Positions 1 through 7,444 of a DNA stretch of 64,000 nucleotides are shown here, piece after piece. The notes below the pieces were generated by a model. That model did not search any database. It saw only the letters and a program-made list of their open reading frames with translations, and had not been told where the DNA came from. Both the position numbers and the translations under genes were made by a program. The stretch comes from an alpha proteobacterium IMCC14465 (GTDB taxonomy: Bacteria > Pseudomonadota > Alphaproteobacteria > RS24): NCBI GenBank assembly GCA_000293845.2, contig ALYF01000001.1, positions 1 through 64,000 on the forward strand. Reading direction: 5' to 3'. Positions within the stretch are counted from its first letter, which is position 1. Every line of letters begins with the position of its first letter.

Positions 1-655
1 CTTCGCCCCCGACAGAAAATGCATAGATTGTATCGCGCATAATCATCGGTGGTTCAGCAGGATTAAGAATAATAATCGCTTTGCCTTTTTCCGCGCCACC
101 AATCACCTCGACGCCGCGCGCCGTAGTTTCAGTAAATTCATCAATATTGGCGCGCGTTCCGGGACCAGCAGAGCGCGATGAAACAGAAGCCACAATTTCC
201 GCATAAGGCACGCTGTCACTCACACGGGTCACAGCATAAACCATTGGGATTGTCGCCTGCCCGCCACATGTCACCATATTCACATTTTGTTTATCAACAT
301 GCTCATCGGCATTCACAGGAGGAATACAAAACGGGCCAATCGCCGCCGGGGTTAAATCAACCATCAGCTTGCCGTCGCGAATACAAATTTCATTATGGAT
401 TTTATGCGCACCTGCCGAGGTCGCATCAAAGCAAATCGCAATCTCTGACCAAATATCAGATGCCACTGCGCCCTCAATACCCTCATGAGTGGTGGCCACA
501 CCGCGTTCGCGCGCAATACGCAGACCATCAGACTCGGCATCAACACCAATCACAAGTGCCGCCTCCAGAATTTCTGAGGTTTCCTGAATTTTAATTAATA
601 AGTCGGTTCCGATATTGCCTGAACCGATAAGAGCACATTTTATTTTGGACATCAT
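1..655 (-). CDS. mhpF: Acetaldehyde dehydrogenase (acylating), N-terminal part, cut by window edge
   Basis: The enzyme oxidises acetaldehyde to acetyl-CoA with NAD+ and CoA, normally as a channelled complex with 4-hydroxy-2-oxovalerate aldolase, the last step of meta-cleavage of aromatics. About 218 of the usual ~300-315 residues are present; the C-terminus lies left of base 1. Seen: an N-terminal Rossmann motif ([12 protein letters not shown]) and the catalytic cysteine in [10 protein letters not shown] at about residue 130, matching Cys132 of DmpF. Two in-frame ATG codons (655 and 652) are possible starts; the second gives [10 protein letters not shown]. It follows the hydratase gene by about 50 bp on the same strand, so the two are likely cotranscribed; the aldolase gene is expected just outside. 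Identification is firm; the pathway substrate is not determined. Confidence 0.93.
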   Translation of the reverse strand, partial: MMSKIKCALIGSGNIGTDLLIKIQETSEILEAALVIGVDAESDGLRIARERGVATTHEGIEGAVASDIWSEIAICFDATSAGAHKIHNEICIRDGKLMVDLTPAAIGPFCIPPVNADEHVDKQNVNMVTCGGQATIPMVYAVTRVSDSVPYAEIVASVSSRSAGPGTRANIDEFTETTARGVEVIGGAEKGKAIIILNPAEPPMIMRDTIYAFSVGGE

Positions 656-704
656 TCTTTCTTTTCATCTTGATTTGGAAAGCTCAAAAATTTTAGGCTT
701 AACT

Positions 705-1493
705 TTAAGCTGTGAAATCGGCACGTACGGAGCCGAGACCTTCGATTTTCATTTCATAGACTTGACCGCTTTCAACTTGCGTTAACGGCCCGAGCGCACC
801 AGATAAAATCAAATCACCCGCCTTTAATGGGCGACCATATTTAATCATCATTTGCGCCAACCACAAACACGCATTAAGCGGATTACCGAGACAGGCCGCA
901 CCTTGCCCCGAACAAACGCTCTCGCCATTATTCTCAATCACCATGCCACAATTTAGATGGTCAAACGCATCCAGCTTAACAGGGCGCGAACCAAGCACAT
1001 ACAGACCAGAAGACGCATTATCCGCAATCGTGTCAGTGATTTGAATATCCCAATTGGCAATGCGACTATCGACGACTTCAATCGCGGCAACGGCATATTC
1101 TATGGAGGACAAGACTTCCGCCAGCGTGATGCCGGGGCTATCGAGATCTTTACCAAGATAAAACGCAATTTCGCCCTCAATACGCGGCTGAAGCAAATGC
1201 GACATGGATATTTCCTGCCCATCGGCAAAGGCCATATCCGAAAACAACATCCCAAAATCCGGCTGGTCAACACCAAGCTGGCTTTGAACGGCATGCGAGG
1301 TCACACCAATCTTCCGCCCGCTGAGAAGACGCCCTTGTTCGAGCCAATGCTTGGTGTTTGCTTCCTGCACGGCATAGGCATCGTCAATGTCCATACCATA
1401 ACTGTTGCGTAAAGCGTCAATTGGCGCTTTGGCATCATAGGCACCGCGAATGGATGCCGCCGCAGACATTATTTGCTTTTTATCTAATGACAT
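705..1493 (-). CDS. mhpD: 2-keto-4-pentenoate hydratase (meta-cleavage pathway)
   Basis: The enzyme hydrates 2-hydroxypenta-2,4-dienoate to 4-hydroxy-2-oxovalerate, the substrate of the aldolase/acetaldehyde dehydrogenase pair. 262 residues from the chosen start, normal for the MhpD/DmpE/fumarylacetoacetase-related family. Seen: the metal-binding PRIEGEIAFYLG motif near residue 100 and AIEVVDSRIANWDI near residue 135. An in-frame start at 1517 adds eight residues, but the ATG at 1493 (MSLDKKQ) is preceded by a GAGGGGA Shine-Dalgarno and is preferred. It is first of the two catabolic genes at this end; its promoter should lie in 1494-1734, shared divergently with the next gene. A related decarboxylase (DmpH type) cannot be fully excluded, but the acetaldehyde dehydrogenase neighbour favours the hydratase. 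Confidence 0.88.
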   Translation of the reverse strand: MSLDKKQIMSAAASIRGAYDAKAPIDALRNSYGMDIDDAYAVQEANTKHWLEQGRLLSGRKIGVTSHAVQSQLGVDQPDFGMLFSDMAFADGQEISMSHLLQPRIEGEIAFYLGKDLDSPGITLAEVLSSIEYAVAAIEVVDSRIANWDIQITDTIADNASSGLYVLGSRPVKLDAFDHLNCGMVIENNGESVCSGQGAACLGNPLNACLWLAQMMIKYGRPLKAGDLILSGALGPLTQVESGQVYEMKIEGLGSVRADFTA

Positions 1494-1734
1494 TATTGTC
1501 CCCTCAAAACGTCCCACAATAGGTACAATACTGCGTTATGTTCATCAAGCCCTAGCCCATTATTCTCTAATCGGGCAAAATTATGAAACCTTGAGAAACC
1601 CTTGATGTGGGAACTTTCAGACAATATCGCGATGGACCTGCTAACTGGCTAAAATTGTCACACATTCAAAAAAGCTGAAGCAATCTCTGTACTCAAATAA
1701 TCCTCTTATGGTATATACATTTTGAGGTTTAGTT

Positions 1735-2442
1735 ATGAGTGAAAATGCGTCAATGGATGAAGAAGAGCTTGAGAATCTTCTTGAGAATTTCTTCTTCAAA
1801 AAAAATACAGAGTTAATGAGTTACAGTGACTCTTTCGAGTCGCGTATGCGAGACCGTTTCATTACCTATGTCAAAGAAATCCGCGAAGCTGGTACCTCTG
1901 AGGAAAACAATCAAATCCTCCGTAATGCTAAGATTATTGTCAAAAAGAAATCCCGTCGCGCTATGGACTTGGTGAATGTTCAAGCATTTATAGACCGGAT
2001 TGAACTGCGCTCTAGCGATGCTGAAGCACGGACTGCCGTTATTAAAATTCTTAAAGAAGAAAAGAATTTTAAGCAGATTGACGAAAATGTGGATGATGGC
2101 CTTATTACCGTTAAACTGCCCAAAATGGATTTAGAAAAAAGATTTGAACTGGCTGACTTTATCGAAAGCAAGTTCAAGAATTACCAGAAAAACGTCATGA
2201 TGGTGAAAAACCAATCCATGCAACAAATCAGAGCCGGTTTGCAAAATGAGTTTATCTTCGGTCCGGATGCGGCGAAAGCCTCCAAGGAAATCGAGAAAAT
2301 CATCGCTCACTATATTAAAACAGCAAAACTGATTTTCTTTGTTAAGCACAAAAGTATTCTTCGAAACCAGTTCAAGCTGACCGACGAAGATGACATTATT
2401 TTGGCGCGAAAAATGTCTACGGTCGCGCATATCCTTGATTAA
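1735..2442 (+). CDS. Divergent ribosome recycling factor-like protein, function unknown
   Basis: A 235-residue soluble, charged protein with no signal peptide. From about residue 100 on it lines up almost without gaps with the C-terminal half of the Frr encoded at 47502-48056: DGLITVKLPKMDLEKRFEL here against [20 protein letters not shown] in Frr, then the long helix (KASKEIEKIIAHYIK against [17 protein letters not shown]). The N-terminal ~95 residues are longer than in RRF and the beta-domain is not recognisable. The functionally important Arg pair of RRF (RNVRRDG) is replaced (MMVKNQS), so ordinary ribosome recycling is unlikely. This homology is my own alignment by eye. It precedes the cyclic-nucleotide-binding gene by 124 bp on the same strand and may be coexpressed. 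The start is an ATG after an AT-rich leader with a weak GAGGTTTAG site. Confidence 0.6.
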   Translation: MSENASMDEEELENLLENFFFKKNTELMSYSDSFESRMRDRFITYVKEIREAGTSEENNQILRNAKIIVKKKSRRAMDLVNVQAFIDRIELRSSDAEARTAVIKILKEEKNFKQIDENVDDGLITVKLPKMDLEKRFELADFIESKFKNYQKNVMMVKNQSMQQIRAGLQNEFIFGPDAAKASKEIEKIIAHYIKTAKLIFFVKHKSILRNQFKLTDEDDIILARKMSTVAHILD

Positions 2443-2533
2443 GGGACTTAAACCTTTCTTAAGAAATATATTTTATTGTTATTTTGAACGTAATCAGACT
2501 AATCGGTCTGAAATTTGCAATAAAGTATTATTT

Positions 2534-2548
2534 GTCATTTAAAATGAC
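2534..2548. promoter_or_regulatory. 15-bp perfect palindrome upstream of the cNMP-binding gene
   Basis: GTCATTTAAAATGAC has 7-bp arms around one central A and lies 19 bp before the ATG at 2567. Position and symmetry suit an operator or a short RNA hairpin overlapping the leader. No regulator is identified; a chance AT-rich palindrome is possible. Confidence 0.3.
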
Positions 2549-2566
2549 TGCTGCGAGTAGGTTGAG

Positions 2567-3922
2567 ATGCAAAGAACAGTAGACGACATTAAAGAAAGAG
2601 CGAAATATCTGCGTGATATGTTGGCTGAATATGCTGACGATGAATCCGTGTGGGCTGATAATGAAGAAGATATTGATTATTTCGCGGATGAGCCGGCACC
2701 CGAAATAGCGCCTGAGGTTTCTGAGGTTTCTGATGTTTATGAGGTTTCTAAAGTTATTGAAGAAAACCTCGCCCCCCAACAAGATGCAGACATATCAGAC
2801 CAAGTTGATGAAGCCCCAAAACAGGCAACACACCCGCTGGTCACAGGCTATCAAGAAGCAGAAGCACAAAAATCTCCAAACACACCGCCTCACGATAATC
2901 AAAACGTCGGAACTGATATTGAAAACAAAGACGAAGTTGAAAACAATAACGCAGTTGAAAACGAAGACGATATTGATAAGAGATTGGCCAATATTCTTGC
3001 CGAGGTACCAAGCCGCAATGATGATAATCAAAAATCGGCAGCACCCGACACAAAACAATCAGAAGCTAACAACCCCTCTGACCGTTTTGAAAAAATCGCA
3101 AAAGTTATTGCAGATAGTGAGAATTCCCCTTCCATACTGCCAACAGAAATGTCCAAATCGCCCGATGTCGACGAAAAGGGACGCAAGATTTTCAAATCGA
3201 AAGAAACTCTTAAAATTCTTAACGAGATGGGTCGGGAAATTGAAATCGGCAAACTTAATGACAGCATGATTAGCAAAGGCGCACCGCTTAGCGCCTGTTA
3301 CTGCATTCTTGAGGGCCGCGTTCGATATTACGATGCACATACCAATGAATATTTACTCGGTGAGGGCAGTATTATTGGCGCGGCTGAGGTGCTTGCCCCG
3401 AATAAAGTACATTTTGATTATCGTACAGAAGGTTATGTCAAAGTCGCCATTATTGACTTTGGACTTATCAAATCCGCGATTGATAATTTACGCCCCCTCA
3501 CCCGTGGCATCATTAAATTTACGCATGATCGGGTTATGGGGCAAAAAGAACGCTCCTCCCATCATCTCGTTGATGACCAGTTTATCAATCAGCTTGACCG
3601 TTATAACCACTTCACGGTGAAAGAAGGTGAAGTCCTTTTTGATATTGGTGATAAAAGCAACACGTTTTTCTATATTTCAAAAGGTTCGATGAATGTGGTT
3701 GATGAAAATGGCAAAGTCCTCGCCAATCTCGTATCTGGGCAGTCATTTGGCGAAATCGCCGCGCTCACAGGTGTGCCACGAACTGCCAGACTCGTTGCCA
3801 AAACTGATACGGATTTATTTGAAGTCCGGGCGAATGATGTGGCGCGTGAATTATCTTTCGAGCCCCCCATCATTAAGCTTATTGTGCGTGGCATTATTAA
3901 TCAGCTTATCATTAACAATTAG
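2567..3922 (+). CDS. Protein with two cyclic-nucleotide-binding domains and a long acidic N-terminus
   Basis: 451 residues, no signal peptide or membrane segment. Residues 1-~200 are acidic, low-complexity and probably disordered, with short EVSEVSDVYEVSKV repeats encoded by near-identical GAGGTTTCT units. Two cNMP-binding folds follow. The first (about 215-320) is degenerate, without the phosphate-binding-cassette arginine. The second (about 335-435) has a canonical cassette, GQSFGEIAALTGVPRTARLV near residue 393, with the FGE glutamate and the arginine that contact ribose and phosphate, so cAMP or cGMP binding is plausible. There is no helix-turn-helix after the second domain, so it is not a CRP/FNR regulator; it resembles PKA regulatory-subunit or scaffold architecture. 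The partner is unknown; the upstream RRF-like gene is a candidate. ATG start preceded by a purine-rich GAGTAGGTTGAG stretch. Confidence 0.8.
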   Translation: MQRTVDDIKERAKYLRDMLAEYADDESVWADNEEDIDYFADEPAPEIAPEVSEVSDVYEVSKVIEENLAPQQDADISDQVDEAPKQATHPLVTGYQEAEAQKSPNTPPHDNQNVGTDIENKDEVENNNAVENEDDIDKRLANILAEVPSRNDDNQKSAAPDTKQSEANNPSDRFEKIAKVIADSENSPSILPTEMSKSPDVDEKGRKIFKSKETLKILNEMGREIEIGKLNDSMISKGAPLSACYCILEGRVRYYDAHTNEYLLGEGSIIGAAEVLAPNKVHFDYRTEGYVKVAIIDFGLIKSAIDNLRPLTRGIIKFTHDRVMGQKERSSHHLVDDQFINQLDRYNHFTVKEGEVLFDIGDKSNTFFYISKGSMNVVDENGKVLANLVSGQSFGEIAALTGVPRTARLVAKTDTDLFEVRANDVARELSFEPPIIKLIVRGIINQLIINN

Positions 3923-4006
3923 TCGCATGTTTAGTATTTGAATAAGCATACACTCTTTTGTAGGCTATTCTCATAATGTGAGGTTACGGGCCAGCAGGAG
4001 GTGAAT

Positions 4007-5149
4007 ATGTTATCTACCCACGCACGAAAATTTTACCAAGAAGAACATAACATGTTCCGCGACACGGTTCGCAAAGTCTTCGATAAGGAGATGATACCGC
4101 ATCTCGAAAAGCACGAAGAAGAAGGCGTTGTAGGCCGCGAGGCTTGGAAAGCCATGGGCGATGCTGGGCTTCTGGGTATGACTGTCCCCGAAGAAATGGG
4201 CGGTCTCGGGCTGGACTTTTCCTTTAACGCCGTGTTTTCAGAAGAACTTGCCTATATGGGCTCATCTGCGGGCTTCACCCTGCAAAATGATATTACGGCA
4301 GATTATTTTGTCCATTACGGCACACAGGATCAAATTGAAAAATATGTGCCTGGTATTATCTCTGGCGATATTATCACCGCTATAGCCATGACTGAACCGG
4401 GCACCGGTTCTGACCTGCAAGGTGTCCGCACAACAGCCATAAAAGACGGCAATGAATATGTCCTGAATGGCTCCAAGACCTACATCACAAATGGGCAAAA
4501 TGCCGACGTCATTATTGTCGTCGCGAAAACAGACCCGTCCCTTGGTGGCAAAGGTATTTCTCTCATTCTGGTCGATGCCGATACGGAAGGCTTTGAGCGC
4601 GGGCGTAATCTTGACAAGGTCGGGCAACACAGCGCCGATACATCCGAGCTGTTTTTTAACGATGTCCGCGTCCCGATTACAAATATTCTCGGCGAGGAAG
4701 GCATGGGCTTTGTGTATCTTATGACGCAATTGCCGCAAGAACGCCTCTCAATCGCCGTCTCTGCCATGGGCATGGCACAACGCGGTTTTGATGAAGCCGT
4801 CAAATTCGTAAAAGACCGCCCTGCTTTCGGCAAAACGGTTTTTGATTTCCAAAACACACGCTTCACGCTGGCTGATTTACAATCCAAACTTCAGGTAGGC
4901 TGGGCGCATCTGGACTGGTGTATTGAACGCCATGTTGAGGGCAAACTGACCAATAGCGAAGCCTCAGTTTGTAAATTATGGCACACAGAAACGGCTTGCG
5001 AGATAATTGACGCCGCCCTCCAGCTTCATGGTGGTGCAGGCTATATGAATGAATATCCGATTGCCAGAATGTGGCGTGATGCCCGTGTGATGCGGATTTA
5101 TGGCGGCACTTCAGAGATTATGAAAGAGCTTATCGGGCGTTCAATCTAA
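4007..5149 (+). CDS. Acyl-CoA dehydrogenase, long-chain/LCAD type
   Basis: FAD flavoenzyme introducing the alpha-beta double bond into acyl-CoA, passing electrons to ETF. 380 residues, standard length. Seen: the FAD/substrate segment TAIAMTEPGTGSDLQG, ITNG, and the C-terminal GGAGYMNEYPIARMWRD. The C-terminal loop reads RIYGGTSEI instead of IYEGT, so the catalytic base is not at the medium-chain position. A Glu in LPQERLSIA (about residue 245) matches the base position of long-chain and isovaleryl enzymes, hence the LCAD call; the exact chain length is inferred. A GTG at 4001 lies in frame but abuts the AGGAG at 3996-4000, which is instead spaced 6 nt from the ATG at 4007. It converges on the thioesterase gene with 2 bp between stops. 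Confidence 0.9.
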   Translation: MLSTHARKFYQEEHNMFRDTVRKVFDKEMIPHLEKHEEEGVVGREAWKAMGDAGLLGMTVPEEMGGLGLDFSFNAVFSEELAYMGSSAGFTLQNDITADYFVHYGTQDQIEKYVPGIISGDIITAIAMTEPGTGSDLQGVRTTAIKDGNEYVLNGSKTYITNGQNADVIIVVAKTDPSLGGKGISLILVDADTEGFERGRNLDKVGQHSADTSELFFNDVRVPITNILGEEGMGFVYLMTQLPQERLSIAVSAMGMAQRGFDEAVKFVKDRPAFGKTVFDFQNTRFTLADLQSKLQVGWAHLDWCIERHVEGKLTNSEASVCKLWHTETACEIIDAALQLHGGAGYMNEYPIARMWRDARVMRIYGGTSEIMKELIGRSI

Positions 5150-5151
5150 TC

Positions 5152-5553
5152 TTATGAAAGAATTTTAAAGCTGGTTGTTGCCTTGGCGAGCAGTCTGTCT
5201 TGCGCGTCATAAAGCATGCTTTCCACAAAACCAATCGTGCGCCCCATGCGTTCCACCTGCCCAATCCCCCAAAGCGGTCCGGCAGTTACCGGGCGCATGA
5301 AACGCACATTCAAATCTAGCGTCACCTGCTCTGGCGTCGTGAATTTCCCGCGCTTATAAGCCAAGGCGACCCCACAAAGTTGGTCAAGCATGGTGGCGAC
5401 AATGCCGCCATGAATAATACCTTGGAGATTATTCAACTCATCCGAAATATTGAAAGAACATTTTACATGCCCAGTTTCGGCATCACAGGAAACAATTTCA
5501 ACGCCGAGCATCCTGTTTAAAGGGGAGTCAGCAATTGGAGGGAAATCAGCCAT
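5152..5553 (-). CDS. PaaI-family hotdog thioesterase
   Basis: 133-residue single hotdog-fold protein, typical length. The family signature HGGIVATMLDQ is at residues 48-58, with the probable catalytic Asp57, followed by VRFMRPVTAGPL. Such enzymes hydrolyse acyl-CoA thioesters (phenylacetyl-CoA, short or medium acyl-CoAs); the substrate is not predictable here. It lies tail to tail with the acyl-CoA dehydrogenase and just downstream of the GST gene (38-bp gap, same strand), so it probably shares the GST transcript. Confidence 0.85.
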   Translation of the reverse strand: MADFPPIADSPLNRMLGVEIVSCDAETGHVKCSFNISDELNNLQGIIHGGIVATMLDQLCGVALAYKRGKFTTPEQVTLDLNVRFMRPVTAGPLWGIGQVERMGRTIGFVESMLYDAQDRLLAKATTSFKILS

Positions 5554-5591
5554 ATTATTATTTTCTCTTTTTTGAGCCAGAAGTTTTAACC

Positions 5592-6212
5592 TTAAACTGT
5601 TTTTTGGACTGATGGCCGCTCTGCGATTGAATCGAGCACATGCGTTAGATGCACCAGACCACTTTCAACCTTCTGACCTGTTTTTTTGAAATAATCGGTG
5701 TAACAATAAAGCATAATATCGCCATAGGTCATGCGGTCACCACATAAAAACTGCTTACCGGCGAGGACATTATCAAGCCAGACAAGCCCATCTTGCGCCT
5801 TGTTTTTCATACTCTCAGCCGCTTCGGGATAGACTGTAATTCGCTTTTCGAAATAATTTTTCCCGATGCCATATTTGAAAGCCATGGACATTGGCTCCAT
5901 CACTGCCAAATCAACTCGCCGCGCCCACATACGTGCTTCAGCGCGCTCCTTTGCCGTCGCACCCACCAGAAACGGATCAGGGCAGACTTCTTCAAAATAT
6001 TCAATAATCGCCGTAACCTCGGAGATAATTGTCCCGTCATCCAGTTCTAAAACAGGAATTTGTCCCGCCGGATTTTTTTCGAGAAACTCACTCTCCCGAT
6101 TTTCTCCCTCAAGGAAGTCGACAATGACTCGCTCAAGTTTGAGGTTTTTTTCATACATGGCAACATCGACAATTCTGGGGTTTGGAATACCATCTGCTGT
6201 GAAGAGTTTCAT
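5592..6212 (-). CDS. Glutathione S-transferase family protein
   Basis: 206 residues with an N-terminal thioredoxin-fold domain (about 1-80, beginning MKLFTADGIPNPRIV) containing the cis-Pro/glutathione-binding NPAGQIPVLELDDG and the following SEVTAIIEYFEE, then an all-helical C-terminal domain (about 88-200) with the buried GDRMTYGDIMLYCYTDY capping motif. It would conjugate or reduce electrophiles with glutathione; the specific substrate is unknown. A catalytic Ser/Tyr/Cys cannot be assigned with certainty from the N-terminus. It lies divergent to hspQ across a 122-bp gap. Confidence 0.85.
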   Translation of the reverse strand: MKLFTADGIPNPRIVDVAMYEKNLKLERVIVDFLEGENRESEFLEKNPAGQIPVLELDDGTIISEVTAIIEYFEEVCPDPFLVGATAKERAEARMWARRVDLAVMEPMSMAFKYGIGKNYFEKRITVYPEAAESMKNKAQDGLVWLDNVLAGKQFLCGDRMTYGDIMLYCYTDYFKKTGQKVESGLVHLTHVLDSIAERPSVQKTV

Positions 6213-6334
6213 AACGCACTACCTGTGTTTAATGGGAACAACTAAATCAATTTTGAGGTTAGTCTGTTAGATAAATTTTAACAATTAGCATTTCGTGATA
6301 TCGACAAATTTTACAGTCATGCTAAGTTTATACT

Positions 6335-6676
6335 ATGACCGATACATTCACACTCAAAAAAGCCAAATTCACCATCGGACAAGTCGTTAAACACCGGCTT
6401 TTCCCGTTCCGTGGTGTCATTTTTGATGTAGATCCGATTTTCGACAATACAGATGAATGGTGGGAGTCAATTCCTGAAGATATTCGCCCTCATAAAAACC
6501 AGCCGTTTTACCATTTACTCGCTGAAAATGAGGAAACTGAATATATTGCCTATGTTTCCGAGCAAAATTTGCTGGTAGATGACCTCGATTTGCCGGTTAA
6601 TCACCCGCAAATTGATGAAATCTTCGGTGCTTATGACCGCGGGCAGTATCAGGTTCTTACCAACAACACACATTGA
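6335..6676 (+). CDS. hspQ: Heat shock protein HspQ / hemimethylated DNA-binding (YccV) family
   Basis: 113 residues, the usual size for HspQ. Seen: the N-terminal FTIGQVVKHRLFPFRGVIFDVDP strand region, with NTDEWWESIP and QPFYHLLAENEETEYIAYVSEQNL, the family's diagnostic core. In E. coli HspQ binds hemimethylated DNA and acts as a substrate and specificity enhancer of the Lon protease; this role is transferred by family. It is followed 12 bp later by the C92 peptidase gene on the same strand. There is no clear Shine-Dalgarno before the ATG. Confidence 0.88.
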   Translation: MTDTFTLKKAKFTIGQVVKHRLFPFRGVIFDVDPIFDNTDEWWESIPEDIRPHKNQPFYHLLAENEETEYIAYVSEQNLLVDDLDLPVNHPQIDEIFGAYDRGQYQVLTNNTH

Positions 6677-6688
6677 GTAGCAATTTAG

Positions 6689-7444
6689 ATGTTCAGTAAA
6701 TTATTTCACTGGTTCGGGCGTCGACTGGTGCAGTATCTGGATGAACCTATTCTTGGCTATCATAGCTTCTCATCCACCACAGCCGCGGATTTAAGACCTT
6801 GCATTCAGCCCGGCGATGTTTTGCTGGTGGACGGTAATCTGCGCATCTCACTCGCGATTAAATATCTTACCCAATCAACATGGTCACATGCAGCAATCTA
6901 TGTCGGGCCAGAGGCTGGGCTGACGGATGAATATGGCAATCCCGCCGAACTGATTGAGGCTGATGCTGGCAAAGGCGTGATTGCAGTGTCTTTGAATAAA
7001 TATGACGGGTTTAATACCCGCTTGTGCCGCGCTGTTAAGCTCACTAAGGCCGATACTCAGACATTAATAGCCAGCCTGGTTGCCTCAATTGGTCGTCAAT
7101 ATGACACGAAGAATGTTATTGATTTAATCCGCTTCACATTCCCGCAACCACCCGTACCGCAAAAATGGCGCCGGCGTATGCTGGCATTGGGAAGTGGCGA
7201 ACCGACACGTGCAATATGCTCAACGCTGATTGCCGAGGCTTTTGAGCAAATCCGATACCCGATATTGCCGACTGTCACTCGCGACAACGCCAAGGAACTT
7301 TTTCACATCCGGCATCACTCACTCTACACGCCGCGCGATTTTGATATTTCGCCTTATTTTGAAATTGTAAAACCAACCCTTGCAAAAGATTTTAATTATC
7401 GCAATATCGAGTGGTCTAAACACAACCAGCCTACAGATTTTTAA
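6689..7444 (+). CDS. Permuted papain-like amidase/peptidase, YaeF/YiiX (C92) family
   Basis: 251-residue protein of the permuted NlpC/P60-like superfamily, in which the catalytic His precedes the Cys. Seen: WSHAAIYVG with His67, an acidic ELIEADAG near 87-94, and the nucleophile in RAICSTLIAEAF (Cys177). The PGDVLLVDG strand near 41 is typical of YiiX-like proteins. No clear signal peptide, although the N-terminus (MFSKLFHWFGRR) is amphipathic. Substrate unknown; family members are proposed amidases acting on cell-wall or lipid-linked amides. Its TAA overlaps the next gene's ATG by one base, so it is translationally coupled to the peptide-binding protein. Confidence 0.8.
   Translation: MFSKLFHWFGRRLVQYLDEPILGYHSFSSTTAADLRPCIQPGDVLLVDGNLRISLAIKYLTQSTWSHAAIYVGPEAGLTDEYGNPAELIEADAGKGVIAVSLNKYDGFNTRLCRAVKLTKADTQTLIASLVASIGRQYDTKNVIDLIRFTFPQPPVPQKWRRRMLALGSGEPTRAICSTLIAEAFEQIRYPILPTVTRDNAKELFHIRHHSLYTPRDFDISPYFEIVKPTLAKDFNYRNIEWSKHNQPTDF

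Noticed and set aside
178-594. Plus-strand open frame of 138 codons
   Set aside because: It is antisense to the acetaldehyde dehydrogenase gene, His/Gln/Pro-rich, with no recognisable domain; a coding shadow.
6305-6334. TATACT directly before the hspQ ATG as a leaderless promoter
   Set aside because: No acceptable -35 at 16-19 bp; AT-rich sequence makes such hexamers frequent.
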